DNA from: Ailurus styani | Taxonomy: Eukaryota > Chordata > Mammalia > Carnivora > Ailuridae | DNA length: 64,000 nt | Assembly (NCBI GenBank): GCA_002007465.1 | Contig: LNAC01000018.1 | Coordinates: 6,281,936-6,345,935 of the forward strand | Direction: 5' to 3' | Shown here: positions 20,779 to 33,550 of the stretch, piece by piece | How positions within the stretch are numbered: position 1 is the stretch's first letter | How the letters are laid out: each line of letters begins with the position of its first letter | Program-made: the position numbers and the translations under genes | Notes under the pieces: model-generated | Seen by the model: only the letters and a program-made list of their open reading frames with translations | Databases searched by the model: none | Told to the model about the DNA's origin: nothing

Positions 20779-21820
20779 GTCTAATTTATGTCCACATTAA
20801 AATTTGAGAAGCACCACCTTAAACAGATAAAAAGAAAAATTGATTTGGCAGCAGCAGGTTAGTATCTGATAAACTAGCCATGAATTAAATAGCCAGCATA
20901 TTCATTTGTTTCATTTCTTAAGAATCATGTTAATTAAAAGTTTGAATCGATAAAATCATATAATCTTAGAGTTTGATGGGCTCTTACAGGCATCTAGGGC
21001 AACCTCCCTTCCATAGTAGAAGGTACACTTTTCTGTAGTATATCTGCCAGTTTATCATTTAGAATATAAATATTTTTACGGTATAATATCCATTGAAAAA
21101 GCCACTGATGAAAATTTCACGATTACAGGATTGCTAAATCAGAGAAGGAACTTGACATTTGTGATCTAAAGATTTAAGGATTTGGGAATTTGAAGGAGCA
21201 GTGAGATCAAGTTCACTTTCTGGTTTGTCATTTGTCAATGACAGAATGATTTCTGGGCATAGCCATTGGCCCCTACTCTGGAGAGTCCCAGAGAGGTGCT
21301 ATGATTCCTCATCTGTGATAGGAAAAAGATGCTATGTTGCTAGTGTAGTCAGGTAGCTACATGAACTGATTTGTGGGACTTTAGTTTTACTGAAACTAAG
21401 AAGGGAGGAATGGACTTTCTGCTGCTCTGGTCAAGGTCATCACTCAAGCTGGCTATGTTCTACTTGGCTGTATCCTCAGGGACAGGTGGGCAAGGCAGCT
21501 CCAGGAGAGTAGAATATTTCCTGGGGCCTCGTTTACTGGATATTGGCCACCCAAGGAGTATGCAGTCGGCAAAATTCTGCCTCCTTGTCTGTTTCTAGGC
21601 AAGCCCTATGACTGTTGAATAAACAATCATTGAGGGATTGACAGTTAATTTACTATTTCACTCTGTAGCTCCATCTTTCATAACACTTATGTGTAGAAGT
21701 TGGTTTCATACCTAATGTTAGGATTTGATCTGAGTACGCATACTCATGTATACAGTTCCTCAGATATTTCCGTGGAATATTTAAGTGATTTTAATACATC
21801 TCTCTCTCCTGAAACTGTAG

Positions 21821-21916
21821 GGTTCATCTGCTGATCGGAGTCAGTGGAGGGAACCAACCAGAACATCTGATGGCTTATGCTCACTCTATGAGGCAGCTTT
21901 ATGTCTCTTTGAAGAG
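21821..21916 (+). CDS. HERC1: HERC1 coding exon 2 (residues 311-342)
   Basis: 32 codons reading GSSADRSQWREPTRTSDGLC...CLFEE, phase 0 at both ends. The acceptor is gaaactgtag and the donor gtatgt. It continues the N-terminal helical region and joins in frame to VCRMASDYS in the next exon. Confidence 0.96.
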
Positions 21917-23080
21917 GTATGTAATAATCATGGCTTTTACATTAAAAATTCCTTTGTATTAAAATGCTATAGAATGAAAATAATTATTCAGTGTTTGAAA
22001 AGGATGCAGAAGAAAGTAGCATCAGTGGTTGCCCCTAAAAGTGGAGCTAGGGTGTCTGGCTTCAGGAATGGGAAGGAGACATACTTTTCAATTATACCCT
22101 TTTATTCATTTTGAGCTTTGTAACATGTGCAGGTAACTTTAAAATTTTTTAAATAAAAACAGATACAGGAAGAAAAATGTCAGGCGTAGCAAATTATTAT
22201 AAAATAATTATCCTTCTAATCTGTACCCACGTAAAGAAATAAAACTACCAACCACCCTAAATGGCTCTTTAATGTCCTGGTCTTAACCCCTGTCCTCCTC
22301 CCCTTAAGCAACCACTATCCTGATTTTTAGAGTAATCACTTCCTTGCATTTCTTTGTCATTGTGTTGCCCAAGTGTGTATCCCTAGACACTATAGTGTAG
22401 GTTTGCCTATAAAAAAAAAAAAAGATGTCTTTTAAATTTCTTAATCTATAGGTTCCCCTCCATTTTTTTCTTTTCCTTCGATGTTTTTATTTGGAACCTG
22501 GGCTTTTTGCTGATTGATTACTCATAATGTAGTTGACTGTGTCCTATTTATTTTCTGCAAATTGGCAGGTGGATCCAGAGGGCTTAACCTGAGGATTGAT
22601 TGGTCCTAGGTTTGATCCCTTTGGCAAGACTATACATGGTGTTGTGATCTTTCATCAGTTTCCTTCTGGTTGTCTCTCTTGTTGTGGTATTAACAACTCT
22701 TGATGCTTAATGATTAATTCATTGGTGGTTGGTTGCAAAATGATGACATTTTATCATTCCTCTTTCATTTGTTCATTGGAATGTTTTTATAAAAATGATA
22801 CCCTTATCGACTATTTGTTTGCTCTGTTTCAGTTCATATAAGAAAGGCTTAATAAATGCTTGATTATGTCTATCCAATTAAAAAAAATTTAAACAGTTTA
22901 ATGAATTGGTCTGTCATCCTCCAAAGTGGATCAAAAAATATCATTATGAACCCATAGACTTAACCCCGTTTGAGTTTTAACCCATTAAATTATTATCTGT
23001 AGTGAAGCTCATATTGTTTCATCTTTGGCCAGTAGTCTTTTAAGGTAGTAGTCTCTTCAGGGTGGTTCTTAAGTTCTTTT

Positions 23081-23265
23081 TTTTTTTTTTTGAGAAAGAG
23101 AGAGTGCAAGCAGTGGGAGGGACAGAGAGAGAGGAGAGAGAACTCAAGCAGAATCCCTTCTGAGTGCAGAGCCCCACACAGGGCTCAATTCCATGACCCT
23201 GAGATCATGACTTGATTGAAACCAAGAGTTGGATGCTCAACCAACTGAGCTACCCAGGCGCCCCC
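23081..23265 (-). mobile_element. Can-SINE
   Basis: Target duplication taagttctttt at 23070-23080 and 23266-23276. Confidence 0.9.
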
Positions 23266-23979
23266 TAAGTTCTTTTGATACAGTCCTAATAATCTTTCAT
23301 AGCTTTCTTGCTCTCTGACACATCAGATTATTCCAGATTCATCCGTCTGCATCTGCTTATATTTTGGCATTATTGGAGGTGCCTGGTCACCTAGTTTTGT
23401 TGTGAATGTTAAGTGTGGACTTGAAGTTTGGCCTTGTAATTGTTCTGTGTAGTGAATCAGGGTGTTTAGAAAATGGCATTGTTGCTGCTGTTACCTTCCT
23501 GGATTTCTACCCTGCCCCTGCTCCAGTTTTTAAACACATTTCTAAGCCCTGTAAGTAAAATTTTCTGTCTTGCTCTTTTTTGGGGGATGTGGGGTGGAGG
23601 AGAGCTTGGATTTATCATATAAGACTTATTATAGTAATATATCTTTAGATTAAAAAATTCTAACACTCTTGGCCCCACTACCCTCCTTTTGTCTCCAGCA
23701 AAATTTCAGATCTTTTATTAGGAACTGGCAGCCTTCACTTAACGTGTATTTTGTGTGTCCCCACAGCCATCCTTATGTTCACTGGAAAATGTTTAACACA
23801 TATGTCATTCTGTTGTTTTGGATACTATTTAATGATTCTGACTAAAATTATTCTGTTCCCTTCCATTTAATGGGTTTTGAAGATTGACTTTTGAAGGTTT
23901 TCCTTCTCTTGTTTCGTTTGAGCAAAAAAACACTACAGGACAGACAAAAGAATTGACAACAGCTGCAGTCAGAGTTAAT

Positions 23980-24082
23980 GTATATATTTTTTCAGTAATC
24001 TCTGCACCCAACCTGGAGCTCTGACTCACGACCCCAAGATCCAGAGTCACTTGCTCTACCGACTGAGCCAGCCAGGTGCCCC
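23980..24082 (-). repeat. short-type tRNA-derived SINE
   Basis: cagtaatctctgcacccaac...gctctaccgactgagccagc...; target duplication agagttaat at 23971-23979 and 24083-24091. Confidence 0.85.
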
Positions 24083-24931
24083 AGAGTTAATATTTTTATT
24101 ATATAGAGTTTGTATAAGCCAATTAAAAACCCATTAGGCCCTAATAAGTAAATGAGCAAAAGTTAGTGTTAAACAAATAAATAGAAAAACCTTAGTTCTG
24201 TTATAATAACGAAATGTCAAGTTAAAATAATGCATCCTCTTTTGTCCTACTTAAGTCTTTACAAAACATTAGAAGCATAATACTTATTGGTATGGATGCA
24301 GTGAGACTGGTACTCTCATACAGATGTATTCCTTGGTTAGGACAACTGGGATGGCCACCCTGGGTCCTATCCTTTTGGCAGGGCTGTGGGGGCAGCAGGT
24401 AGAGAAGTGTGGTTTTTAAAAAAGCATTATGAATGGCAACAGACTTTACTATTATATTCAACACAGATGGTAAATAAGCGATGATTTTTGTTTTATGTAT
24501 GCATAAAATATACTGCTGGTGATATATAGTAGCACCGTTTTGGAAAGCAGTTTGCTATAGTATGTTTCAAGAATCATAAGATTGTTGTCCTTTTGGGATA
24601 GAGTAGCCTCATTTCTGAGCTTCTCTACTTAAGAAGTAATGAAAAATGTAGTAACAGCTATGTTCTTAAAAATGGCTTATATAACAAAACAACTCTAAAT
24701 GTCCTGTTTAAAAGAAAAGGGTTAAGTAAATTGGGGTTTTTTACATTAGGTGGAAAATTATCAGTTCATTCATGAAGATAAGTGAACCGTGGAAAATTTT
24801 GCATGACTTTTGTTTCATCATTTTTATATATCCATCATGATAACTGTGTTAAACAATGTATATATGCAAAATTCTGGAAGAACGTATTTAAAAAAGATAA
24901 CATTCATTGTATTAAGGTGATAGGATTATCA

Positions 24932-25025
24932 AATTTTTTTTTAAAGTAGGTTTTCAAAAGTTCAAGCCCCCCAACCCTGAGATTAAGAATTGCATGCTTT
25001 ACTGACTGAGCCAGTTCGGTGCCCC
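24932..25025 (-). repeat. short-type tRNA-derived SINE
   Basis: ttaaagtaggttttcaaaag...gactgagccagttcggtgcccc, diverged. Confidence 0.75.
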
Positions 25026-25324
25026 TTCTACTTTTTTTTTAAGGTCCCCCCCCACCCCGTAATGCTGTGTGCCATAATTAGTAGTTAAAAAAGTCTTGAA
25101 TGTATGTCTCCTCCTCCTCATTTTTGTCACCTTTATTAGTATCTTCTGCAGGAATAAGTAGTCTAGCCATCTGTATTTGAAATTAGATATATTTTTCTTA
25201 GGTTGTTTGAGCAGTTGAGAGTTTTAGAAATAAGGAAAATAAATAGTAATTTCAGACAACATTTATAAAAATGTCTCCATTAAGAATGTCTTGCCTATTT
25301 ACTCCATGTTTTTAATTTTAATAG

Positions 25325-25519
25325 GTTTGCAGAATGGCGTCTGATTACTCAAGAACGTGTGCTAGCCCAGATAGCATTCAGACTGGTGATGCTCCCATTG
25401 TCTCAGAAACCTGTGAGGTTTATGTTTGGGGGAGCAACAGCAGCCATCAGTTGGTGGAAGGCACACAGGAGAAAATATTACAGCCCAAACTGGCTCCCAG
25501 TTTCTCTGATGCTCAGACT
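25325..25519 (+). CDS. HERC1: HERC1 coding exon 3 (residues 343-407, start of RLD1)
   Basis: 65 codons, phase 0 at both ends, with donor gtgagt. The motif EVYVWGSNSSHQL (residues 373-385) is the typical 'V-x-x-W-G' strand of an RCC1 blade, so the first RCC1-like domain begins here. An internal ATG (residue 346) opens an ORF in this frame, but it is not the true start. Confidence 0.96.
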
Positions 25520-26305
25520 GTGAGTCCTCTACATATCTTACAAATTGGTAGATGGTTTGCTGTAAGTAGTGTTAAGTTTTTTAAGTGAGTGAAGGTTCTT
25601 GTTTCTCATCTATATTGTCTCTATATACCATGTTATATCACTTTTTTCATTTTAATAAAAAAAATTTTTTTAGTCCATTTCCCTAACATGGTTTCCAAGT
25701 TTCAAAAAATTAAATAGGAGCTGGATTTTTGAAAAGAATTATGAATGACAACAGACTTCCCATTATATTCAATGCAAATGGTAAATAAGACTAAGTAAAA
25801 GCTGGAATTTTTCTTTTGTCAGATTGGGATTTTATTTTCTTATTATGATCACTTTTTTACATTTGTAGCTACCTTTTAGCCAAACTAGAACTTTTTATTT
25901 TTAGTTTTATTAAGACTTAGGGTTTTTTTTTTAATGAGTATAAAATATATTTTATATGGTCCTTGCCATAATGGACTCAAAGGAATTTATAGGATAATTT
26001 TACTTCTTGCCCTTCAGCCACCAATTATAGGATGAGGCTAAAACAGTTTACTTTGTTGTTTTATTGAATCATGACTGTGTAGATATCCTGAAGAGAGAAA
26101 ATATACATTAATTTTGTGCTTAACAATAAGCAACAATGTGAAAAGGCCAATAATAGTTTTCTTAATTTTCTGTTTAATTTCTCTGGAAATTGTGCCACAT
26201 TCTGCTTTTAAAGACTTTCTTTGACACTCTTTGATAAAACTAGTGTTAAATATTATACTTTGAGTCTCACAGAAGCATTTATTTTACTGTTCTCTTTGCT
26301 TATAG
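25520..26305 (+). other. HERC1 intron, 786 bp
   Basis: GT-AG intron, AT-rich. I see no recognisable repeat or gene. A short sequence near 25727-25800 (gaaaagaattatgaatgacaa...) resembles the sequence near 24418-24480 in the preceding intron, perhaps a shared old repeat. Confidence 0.85.
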
Positions 26306-26617
26306 ATTGAAGCTGGACAATATTGCACTTTTGTTATTTCTACGGATGGCTCTGTCAGAGCTTGCGGTAAAGGCAGCTATGGGAGACTGGGCCTTGGAGA
26401 TTCTAATAATCAGTCCACTTTAAAAAAGTTAACATTCGAACCTCACAGGTCCATTAAAAAGGTTTCATCTTCTAAAGGATCTGATGGTCACACCTTAGCT
26501 TTTACAACAGAAGGAGAAGTCTTCAGTTGGGGAGATGGTGATTATGGGAAACTGGGACATGGAAATAGTTCAACACAGAAATATCCCAAGCTTATTCAGG
26601 GCCCTCTGCAGGGAAAG
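26306..26617 (+). CDS. HERC1: HERC1 coding exon 4 (residues 408-511, RLD1 blades)
   Basis: 104 codons, phase 0, acceptor ttatag and donor gtatgt. It contains two RCC1-type motifs: GKGSYGRLGLGD (residues 428-439) and VFSWGDGDYGKLGHG (479-493). Gly483 (codon GGA at 26531-26533), directly after Trp482, is the residue reported as changed to Glu in the mouse tambaleante ataxia mutant; it is intact here. Confidence 0.97.
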
Positions 26618-26744
26618 GTATGTGCTTTCTTTTTGTATTTAAAAATAATTAGATGCACTGTGTTGTAAGTGATGATATCTTTCAGATTTTGATGTATCCG
26701 TTCCAAAGTTCTCCTCACCCTAAATCCTTTTTATCTTTTGTGTA

Positions 26745-27195
26745 TTTGGTTTATGGTTCATAAAACACTTCCACATACATTACTTAATTTTAATTCTCAT
26801 AACAACTTTGTTAAGGTAGTTATTATTCTCATTTCACGTGAGGAAACTGAGAATCATCCATTTCACAGATACTTGTTCAGTATCTTCCAAATGTCAGGCA
26901 GTGTTTTAGGCATTAGAGACACAGTAGTGAACAAAACACAAGAGCCTTGGTTTCGTGGAGCTTTTCATCTGTGGTTAGAAATAAGTAAGCACATAATTTC
27001 AAATAATAATAAAGAAAAAATAGAGTACTGTATTAAATACTAACGGGTGGGGTGTGATGTTAGATAATGAGGTCATAAAATTAGAGGAGGTGGCATTTTA
27101 ATAGAAATGAGGCATTTAGAATGGTTAATTCCCTTGCCTAAGGTAACACACAAATAATTAGCACCATTAGAAACTGAACCTAGATCTCCTCTTCT
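26745..27195 (+). repeat. MIR and other old-repeat remnants
   Basis: ttaattctcataacaactttg and acgtgaggaaactgagaatc (MIR), then ttgttcagtatcttccaaatg...gaacaaaacac (a different old repeat), then cttgcctaaggtaacacac (MIR 3' part). Confidence 0.55.
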
Positions 27196-27780
27196 AATTT
27201 CTATTTTACCTTTATTTAAAGAAGTGAAGGTATTTTCCTGAACTTATAATTATATGCAATTATACAGGTTTCTCTATTTTAAGATTACATTCTTGCCACA
27301 AAAGTTTTTTTATATAAGACCTTTTCAAAGTTTAAATTTTTATATTATACCAGAATTGCAAGTGGGACACTTTTCCTTCATGGGAGGTTGTCTGACAAGA
27401 TTTTCTATCAAATGAATTTTACTGTAGTAGTTTAACTTAGACATCAACCCCAAAGCAGTGAGCTTTGGGATGTTTCACTTGACAACATCATGGGGTACTT
27501 GATAAGATGCTGAATGTGGGGCTCTAAGGAAATTTTCAGAAAAATACTATTTGAACTTGTACTTTTCTAGTCTTTCTAGCGCCTTTTTTCTTCCTTAATT
27601 CCAATTCTTTAAACATTATATTCCTTTTAATGTCCATTTTTAATGGGAATATTGCCAGGTAATTATAACTTAGTATGAATGTCATTATGGAAAAATGTTC
27701 CAAAAAGTAAATCAATAACTTACAGATAAAAATTTTAGTAGTTTTTAGCATATTATCTAGAGTGTATTAGGTTCTCATTT

Positions 27781-27946
27781 ATTTTAAAGATTTTATTTAT
27801 TTGAGAGAAAGAAGATTATGCATGAATGGAGTGAGGGGCAGAGAGGGAAGCAGATGCCTCGCTGAGCAGGGACCCCAGTATGGGGCTCCATCCCAGGACC
27901 CTGAGCTGAAGGCAGACACTTAACTGACTGAGCCACCCAGGTGCCA
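27781..27946 (-). mobile_element. Can-SINE, diverged
   Basis: ttaaagattttatttatttg...gactgagccacccaggtgcca. Confidence 0.87.
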
Positions 27947-28713
27947 CATGGTGCTCAGTATTTTTAATTGAATCTGAATTTTCTTAAGTGAGTTCTAATT
28001 TTTGGAGATTGAAACGATGCAGAGTAGTTAGTGTAGTTTTTTTCTATTAAGTCACTATTTTGATCAGTGGTAAAAGCTATGAGTCATCTCCCAATTATGT
28101 TGCTGTATACTCTTATTCCTCTGATTCTACTCATCAACTGTATAGCTAATTGAGGGTAAAGAGATACTGCTAAGAGTTTAATTAATGTAAGCTTATATAC
28201 TGCTTAGATCCTCCTGCATTGGTAGTAGTCACTATTGTTTTTGAGAGTTATCCCCATTACGTAATGAGTTTTTCTTGATTAGCCAGGATTGTAGGTTTTA
28301 TGTTAACATTATATTTAAAATTTTTTCATTGTTCCATGAGTGTGTAGTCGCTGTCAGCTCTTTGAGTAAAAAGACTTGATTGGTGATACAGTATTCTTAC
28401 AAGTGATTAGTTTGATATGTTCAGGGCTCCTGCTAACCTTGGAAGTGCCTTTGTGTGAATTAAGGAAAGTTATCATCTTCTCTGGTTGGAAGCCAGGTTT
28501 CATGGCTTGGCAAACAGAGCAGAGGCTGTATTTCAGCATTTTCATGACTCCGGGCACCTGTCCTGGGCACAGCCTCTACAACTGTACGTGGCAACTTCTG
28601 GATAAATTGAGAATATCAGTATCTCTGAAGTCTCTGTGCATAAGATCAAATATGAACTATATGTTTTAGCATATTCATGTTCTTTATCTTGGTATGCTTT
28701 GTGTGCAATGCAG

Positions 28714-28810
28714 GTAGTTGTTTGTGTGTCTGCTGGGTACAGACATAGTGCTGCTGTCACAGAGGATGGTGAATTATACACATGGGGTGAAGGAGACTTT
28801 GGAAGACTAG
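28714..28810 (+). CDS. HERC1: HERC1 coding exon 5 (residues 512-544, RLD1)
   Basis: 97 nt: 32 codons plus the first base of Gly544. It encodes [19 protein letters not shown] then [14 protein letters not shown], a full RCC1 blade edge. The acceptor (tgcaatgcag) is followed by gtag, so a second AG lies four bases downstream; only the first keeps the frame. Confidence 0.96.
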
Positions 28811-29366
28811 GTAAGCTTTTTAAAAATAGAAGTTACTCTCAGAAAAATAGAAATGATGGTTACTGAGAAGCAGCGAGGCTAGATTTAATAGGCAAAAAAA
28901 CTGTTATTCCTTTTGTTAGTTTTAACCTAGAGGAACACAGTTTTATATAGCGGATACCTGGATTCTAGTGCTGAAATTTAAGCTGTGATTAAATCTAACA
29001 AGTATCTAGCAAGACACTGAAGGATTTCAGGGACAAGAAAGATACTATCATGATCCTAAAGTGTGTGTGTGTAAACAGGTTAACATGAGCATGATACTAG
29101 TTAGCATTAGATAAGTTCTGGGAGAGGAGCATATATAGAATATTCTAATGATTCACTGAAGGGACTGCGTGTCTCAGTTTGAGAGCAGCCTAGAAGAGTG
29201 GATGAGAAGATAGAAGCTGGAAATGATTCTGTCTTTCATATTTAATTGCACTTTAAAAATATCTCATTTCTATCATTAACTTAAAATGTTTATTCTGCCT
29301 CTGAAGTAATGGCCTAAAGAAAAAGAGTTAACAACATTATTCTTTGTTGTGTGTGTTTTATCCAAG
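28811..29366 (+). other. HERC1 intron, 556 bp
   Basis: GT-AG intron splitting Gly544. No repeat or gene recognised. Confidence 0.85.
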
Positions 29367-29510
29367 GTCACGGAGACAGTAATAGCCGTAACATTCCAAC
29401 ATTAGTAAAAGACATTAGCAATGTCGGAGAGGTTTCTTGTGGCAGTTCACATACTATTGCTTTGTCTAAAGATGGGAGAACTGTATGGTCTTTTGGAGGA
29501 GGAGACAATG
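29367..29510 (+). CDS. HERC1: HERC1 coding exon 6 (residues 544-592, RLD1)
   Basis: 144 nt, entering at phase 1 and leaving at phase 1. It encodes HGDSNSRNIPTLVKDIS, SCGSSHTIALSKDG and TVWSFGGGDNG, the next RCC1 repeat. The splice position after the Gly-Asn-Gly codon matches the previous exon junction (G|HGD and G|KLGHG), so exon borders follow the repeat unit. Confidence 0.96.
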
Positions 29511-30561
29511 GTATGTAAAATATTATTTATTGATAGCTTTGGGCTTGTTTTCTTGAGATTTAAAAAAATGTACCTTTCAGTTGTATATGTTTATTACAGG
29601 AAAACTCTAAAGATGAGTAGAAATTTTAGATATTTAAATGAACTGTTTCAACAAATGTTGCCATAGCCATTGTTAACTTACATACATAGACCTCTAAATA
29701 TATATGTATTTATATAAACATGTACATGTATTTCCACATAGATGTCTCTTTTGAAAACCAAAGCAGACATGTATATGTCTTAGATATTTTATAATCTGCT
29801 GGTTTTTATCTGACAGTTTTTCTTAAGTATCTTTCTGTGGTTCTAAATTTTTCTAAGTAGCTCAAAAAAATCAGTTTATTATTGAGTACCTAGATGGTTT
29901 CCAAATATTTTTCTGCATCAAAAATTATACAACAAATGACTGAATCTTTGTCTGCTTATTCACAACTATCAGCAGTGTGAGATTGCTTATTTTCCCATGT
30001 CTTTCAACTATAAACACTTGGTATTAAATCTTAAAATTAAGAGTACTTAAACAGTAATTTCAGTAGTGAAAATGGTAACATTTAATTAATATTTCCTTGA
30101 TTTGTAGGTTGAGTTTATATGTTGCTGGCCATTTGTATTTCTTCTTTAGTGATTTGCTAAGTTTTCTATTTCAGTAACTATTTGGCTCTGTTAAAAAATT
30201 AAAAATAATTAGGTACATACAACCTCCTTATATACAGCCTATTTATTATATCAGCAAGCTTGAAGTTAGAAATATGACCATTAAAAGTAGAGAATGAAAA
30301 ACAATTTTCCATATCTCTTTAAAGTGGTTTTAATTGCTTGAAATTAAGATTCAGTAGTAGCCTGTTGATTGTTTCTGTTTTTTTCTTGTAACAAAAACAT
30401 TCATTTGTTCACCTCCTCTGCTCTCAGAAACAGAGTTTTGCACATCTGTCAGGTTAGTGATGGAAAGATGAGTGATATTTATCAATATGAATACTTAGGT
30501 AAAGAATAGAGGTTCTTTAAAACAAATAAATTGTTTAACTTGAATGTGCTTTTTTTGGTAG
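29511..30561 (+). other. HERC1 intron, 1.05 kb
   Basis: GT-AG intron, AT-rich, with no recognised repeat. Confidence 0.85.
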
Positions 30562-30689
30562 GCAAACTTGGCCATGGAGATACTAACAGAGTGTATAAAC
30601 CTAAAGTTGTTGAAGCTTTACAAGGAATGTTCATTCGCAAAGTTTGTGCTGGGAGCCAGTCTTCACTTGCTTTAACATCAACAGGGCAG
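30562..30689 (+). CDS. HERC1: HERC1 coding exon 7 (residues 592-634, RLD1)
   Basis: 128 nt, entering at phase 1 and ending at phase 0 after Gln634. It encodes KLGHGDTNRVYKPKVVEAL and VCAGSQSSLALTSTGQ, an RCC1 repeat. Donor gtagga. Confidence 0.96.
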
Positions 30690-30798
30690 GTAGGAATAAG
30701 GGATGAGCATAAAAGGATTAAATTATTTCAGAGGAATAGGTGACTAAAACGTAATAGTCATAATTAAACTTTAAAATTAAAGAAATACATTTTTCTTG

Positions 30799-30983
30799 TT
30801 AAGATTTATTTATTTGAGAGAAAGCGCGAGGGTGGGGGAGAAAGAGAGACAGACAGACAGTCTTAAGCGACTCTATGCTGAATGCGGAGGCCCATGCAGC
30901 GCTCGATCTCAGGACCCTGAGATGATGACCTGAGCTGAAACCAAGGGTCAGATGGTTAACTGACTCAGCCACCCAGCCGCCCC
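30799..30983 (-). mobile_element. Can-SINE
   Basis: taagatttatttatttgag...gactcagccacccagccgcccc. Confidence 0.87.
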
Positions 30984-31136
30984 TTAAAAAAGATAACATT
31001 TTAAAGGCAATCTAGTGAAATGAAATAGGTAGAGTATTTGCAAAGGAGCCAGATTTTCTCACCTGGCCTGTGTGACCCAGATAAATCTGGCCTCAGCCCC
31101 ATTCTTTGTATTTAAGAGGTTTTATAAAACCTTTTT

Positions 31137-31331
31137 TTTTTTTTTAAAGATTTTTATTTTATTTATTTGACAGAGAGAGAGATCACAAGTAGGCAGAGAG
31201 GCAGGCAGAGAGAGGAGAAAGCAGGCTCCCTGCTGAGCAGAGAGCCTGATGCGGGCCTCGATCCTAGGATCCTGAGATTGTGACCTGAGCTGAAGGCAGA
31301 GGCTTTAACCCACTGAGCCACCCAGGCGCCC
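31137..31331 (-). mobile_element. Can-SINE
   Basis: Target duplication tttataaaaccttttt at 31121-31136 and 31332-31347. Confidence 0.93.
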
Positions 31332-31611
31332 TTTATAAAACCTTTTTAGCACTCAGCACCCCTTAAATTCTTTCCTAAAAATTATGGTTAGTGGGAGAAA
31401 GTGTGAATAGATCTTGTTGGAACCAGTGATAGGAACTAAGAAGGCAAGAAGGTGACCAAAAGAGAGGGTAAGGAGAAATTTCCATATGGAAAATGATCTG
31501 AGAGGGATAGGTCTTTCTAAGAAAGGGTAGTCAGGTTTAGGATAGTCAGAACTTTACAATCTCTTTATAAACTTTTGAACTTACGTATGCATATTTTGAT
31601 TTCTCTCTGGT

Positions 31612-31672
31612 TGTTTTTTTTTGTTGTTTGTTTTGTTTGTTTTTTGTTTGTTTTGTTTTTTTGGGGTTTTTT
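31612..31672 (+). repeat. T/G-rich simple repeat
   Basis: Irregular TTTG and T-run tract (gttttgtttgttttttgttt...). Confidence 0.8.
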
Positions 31673-33550
31673 TTGGTGATGGAGAGGGTCTAGGTATGGT
31701 GATAGACTAATAATAATTTTCTTCTTAAATCCATCAGCATCCACAGTGAAAAAGTGAGCTGACCACTCATTTTCTCACATATAGGAAGCCATTATGTGCC
31801 AGGTAGTGGTATAAAAATGTTTTCTGACTAATTCACAAGGCAGATGAACAGCAAAGCTGAAATTAGCATATAGTGTAATTATTTTGGAGAGACTAGAATG
31901 CCTTATTTCTTAAAAAATCAAACACAAACTATTCATTGCCCTACATTTCATTACATTAGTCGTTTGTTACAATGCTGGATGCTGCCTTAAAACCTGGAAC
32001 TTCTCTTTTACCTCTTTTCACTATGGGTTTTGTGGTAAGAATCTATGAATTGAAGCCAGAAGATGCTCACTTATTTAATGTATGGCCATAGGCAAATCAT
32101 AGACTCGCTTGATCATCATGTGGTTCTTTTGTATGAGAGGGGTAATGATTTCTGCATTGCTTACAAATGATCATATAAGGTAATTACATGAATTGAAAGT
32201 TTCTATAAATTACCAACTATTCAACTATTAGTTGCTAATAATGATAATACATTTATTACATTGAATTTCAAAGGAACTTGTGAGTTAGTTGCTATATAGA
32301 ACATTTGTATCATGAGTATGCTTAGTTACGTGACTATCAAATATATATACTTAGGAAAAAATAAAGTGAGAGAGAAATACGTTTAAATGACAAGGGTAGT
32401 TCTGTTTACCATTATACTTGCTGAGCATGAGATGATCAACATCTGTTTTTCCCTCAGTTCTCTCAGGCCACTTAACTGCTGACTTCCCATCATATTAAAT
32501 GTAATTCTTATGTTGAAAAATACAGTATCTGTGTTTTATACAACAAGGTCCCTAAATAAAAGCCAAGTATTTCTTCATCTGGTATTCAACCAGAGGAACA
32601 CTGCAAGACCAAACTCTAGCTATAGGGGTCTTATTGAGTGACAGTACTGTATTGTACTTGACGAGGGATTTAGGAGATTTTGAATGACTTTAACTATGTA
32701 TTTTTTCACCTTCCTTGTCTTTAGTTCTTAACCCCTCCTTACATATACCTTTAGTGTACTGGAATTTTGTTCTTTCTATTCTCGTCTTAAGTAGTTCTCT
32801 AGCAACTGGTACAAGTGTTTGCTGCTTTTTTTTTTTTTCTTAAGAGGTTTAATCTCTCAGTAGTTTTTAATGAAAGAATTGCTAGACAAAAAAATTCCCG
32901 AACCCTATAAGAGTCTGTATGATATTACCAGAACCCACTGATGGAAAAAAAAGTCACTCAGTTTGCTAATTGTTTTGATTTGGGGCTGCCCAACTGATAG
33001 TCACCCTTTTATCTTCTTCTTCAACTCACCTTTCCCCCAAGCATCTTAAATCAGTCAGTGGTTGTTGTAGTATTAATTAACCAAAAATGAAGATGTTCAG
33101 AGAGCTGTGTTGACTACTGCTTCACATGGCCCTCTTTGTAAGTGATCATTAGAATTATTATAACAATGAAGTGATGTGATTTTTAACTGATTTAACAGAT
33201 TTTAACTGATGTGATTTTAACTGTTTATGTTTAATCATAAACATCAGTTTTATGACTTATATAATTCATTTTATATGTGCACACCTTGGTCTAATCAACC
33301 AAGAAATATTTGTTGAGACCTGCAGAGTAGGAAACATGAAGAAGTTATAAGATAGCAACAGTATTTCTAAGCTACTAAGATCTTTCTAAGATCCTTCCAT
33401 TTTTTTCTATGACCAATTATTTTTCTTTGCAGCTCAGCTGCTTGTCTGCCTATATAGTGAACATTTTAAAACAGCCAAATAAACAACTATAAAATCTTCA
33501 ACAATCAAAGTAGTAAATATTATTTTTAACAACAGAAAGTTATTTATATT

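Larger units (their letters stand above)
16882..21820 (+). other. HERC1 intron, 4.9 kb
   Basis: GT-AG intron between coding exons 1 and 2. It holds two MIR pieces, a Tigger-like DNA transposon and three Can-SINEs, annotated separately. About 17210-18110, 18330-19120 and 20780-21810 contain nothing I can name. The segment 18360-18780 resembles old mammalian repeat sequence, but I cannot assign a family. Confidence 0.9.
21917..25324 (+). other. HERC1 intron, 3.4 kb
   Basis: GT-AG intron with three - strand Can-SINEs (one long, two short). 21960-23065 and 24092-24930 are AT-rich; parts around 22150-22400 resemble old L1 3' sequence, but I could not define boundaries. Confidence 0.9.
26618..28713 (+). 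other. HERC1 intron, 2.1 kb
   Basis: GT-AG intron with MIR-like remnants (about 26745-27195) and one - strand Can-SINE. 27200-27780 and 27950-28710 show nothing recognisable. Confidence 0.9.

Noticed and set aside
23980..24082. possible tRNA genes in short SINEs
   Set aside because: The tRNA-like boxes belong to SINE copies with poly-A tails and target duplications, not to intact tRNA cloverleaves.
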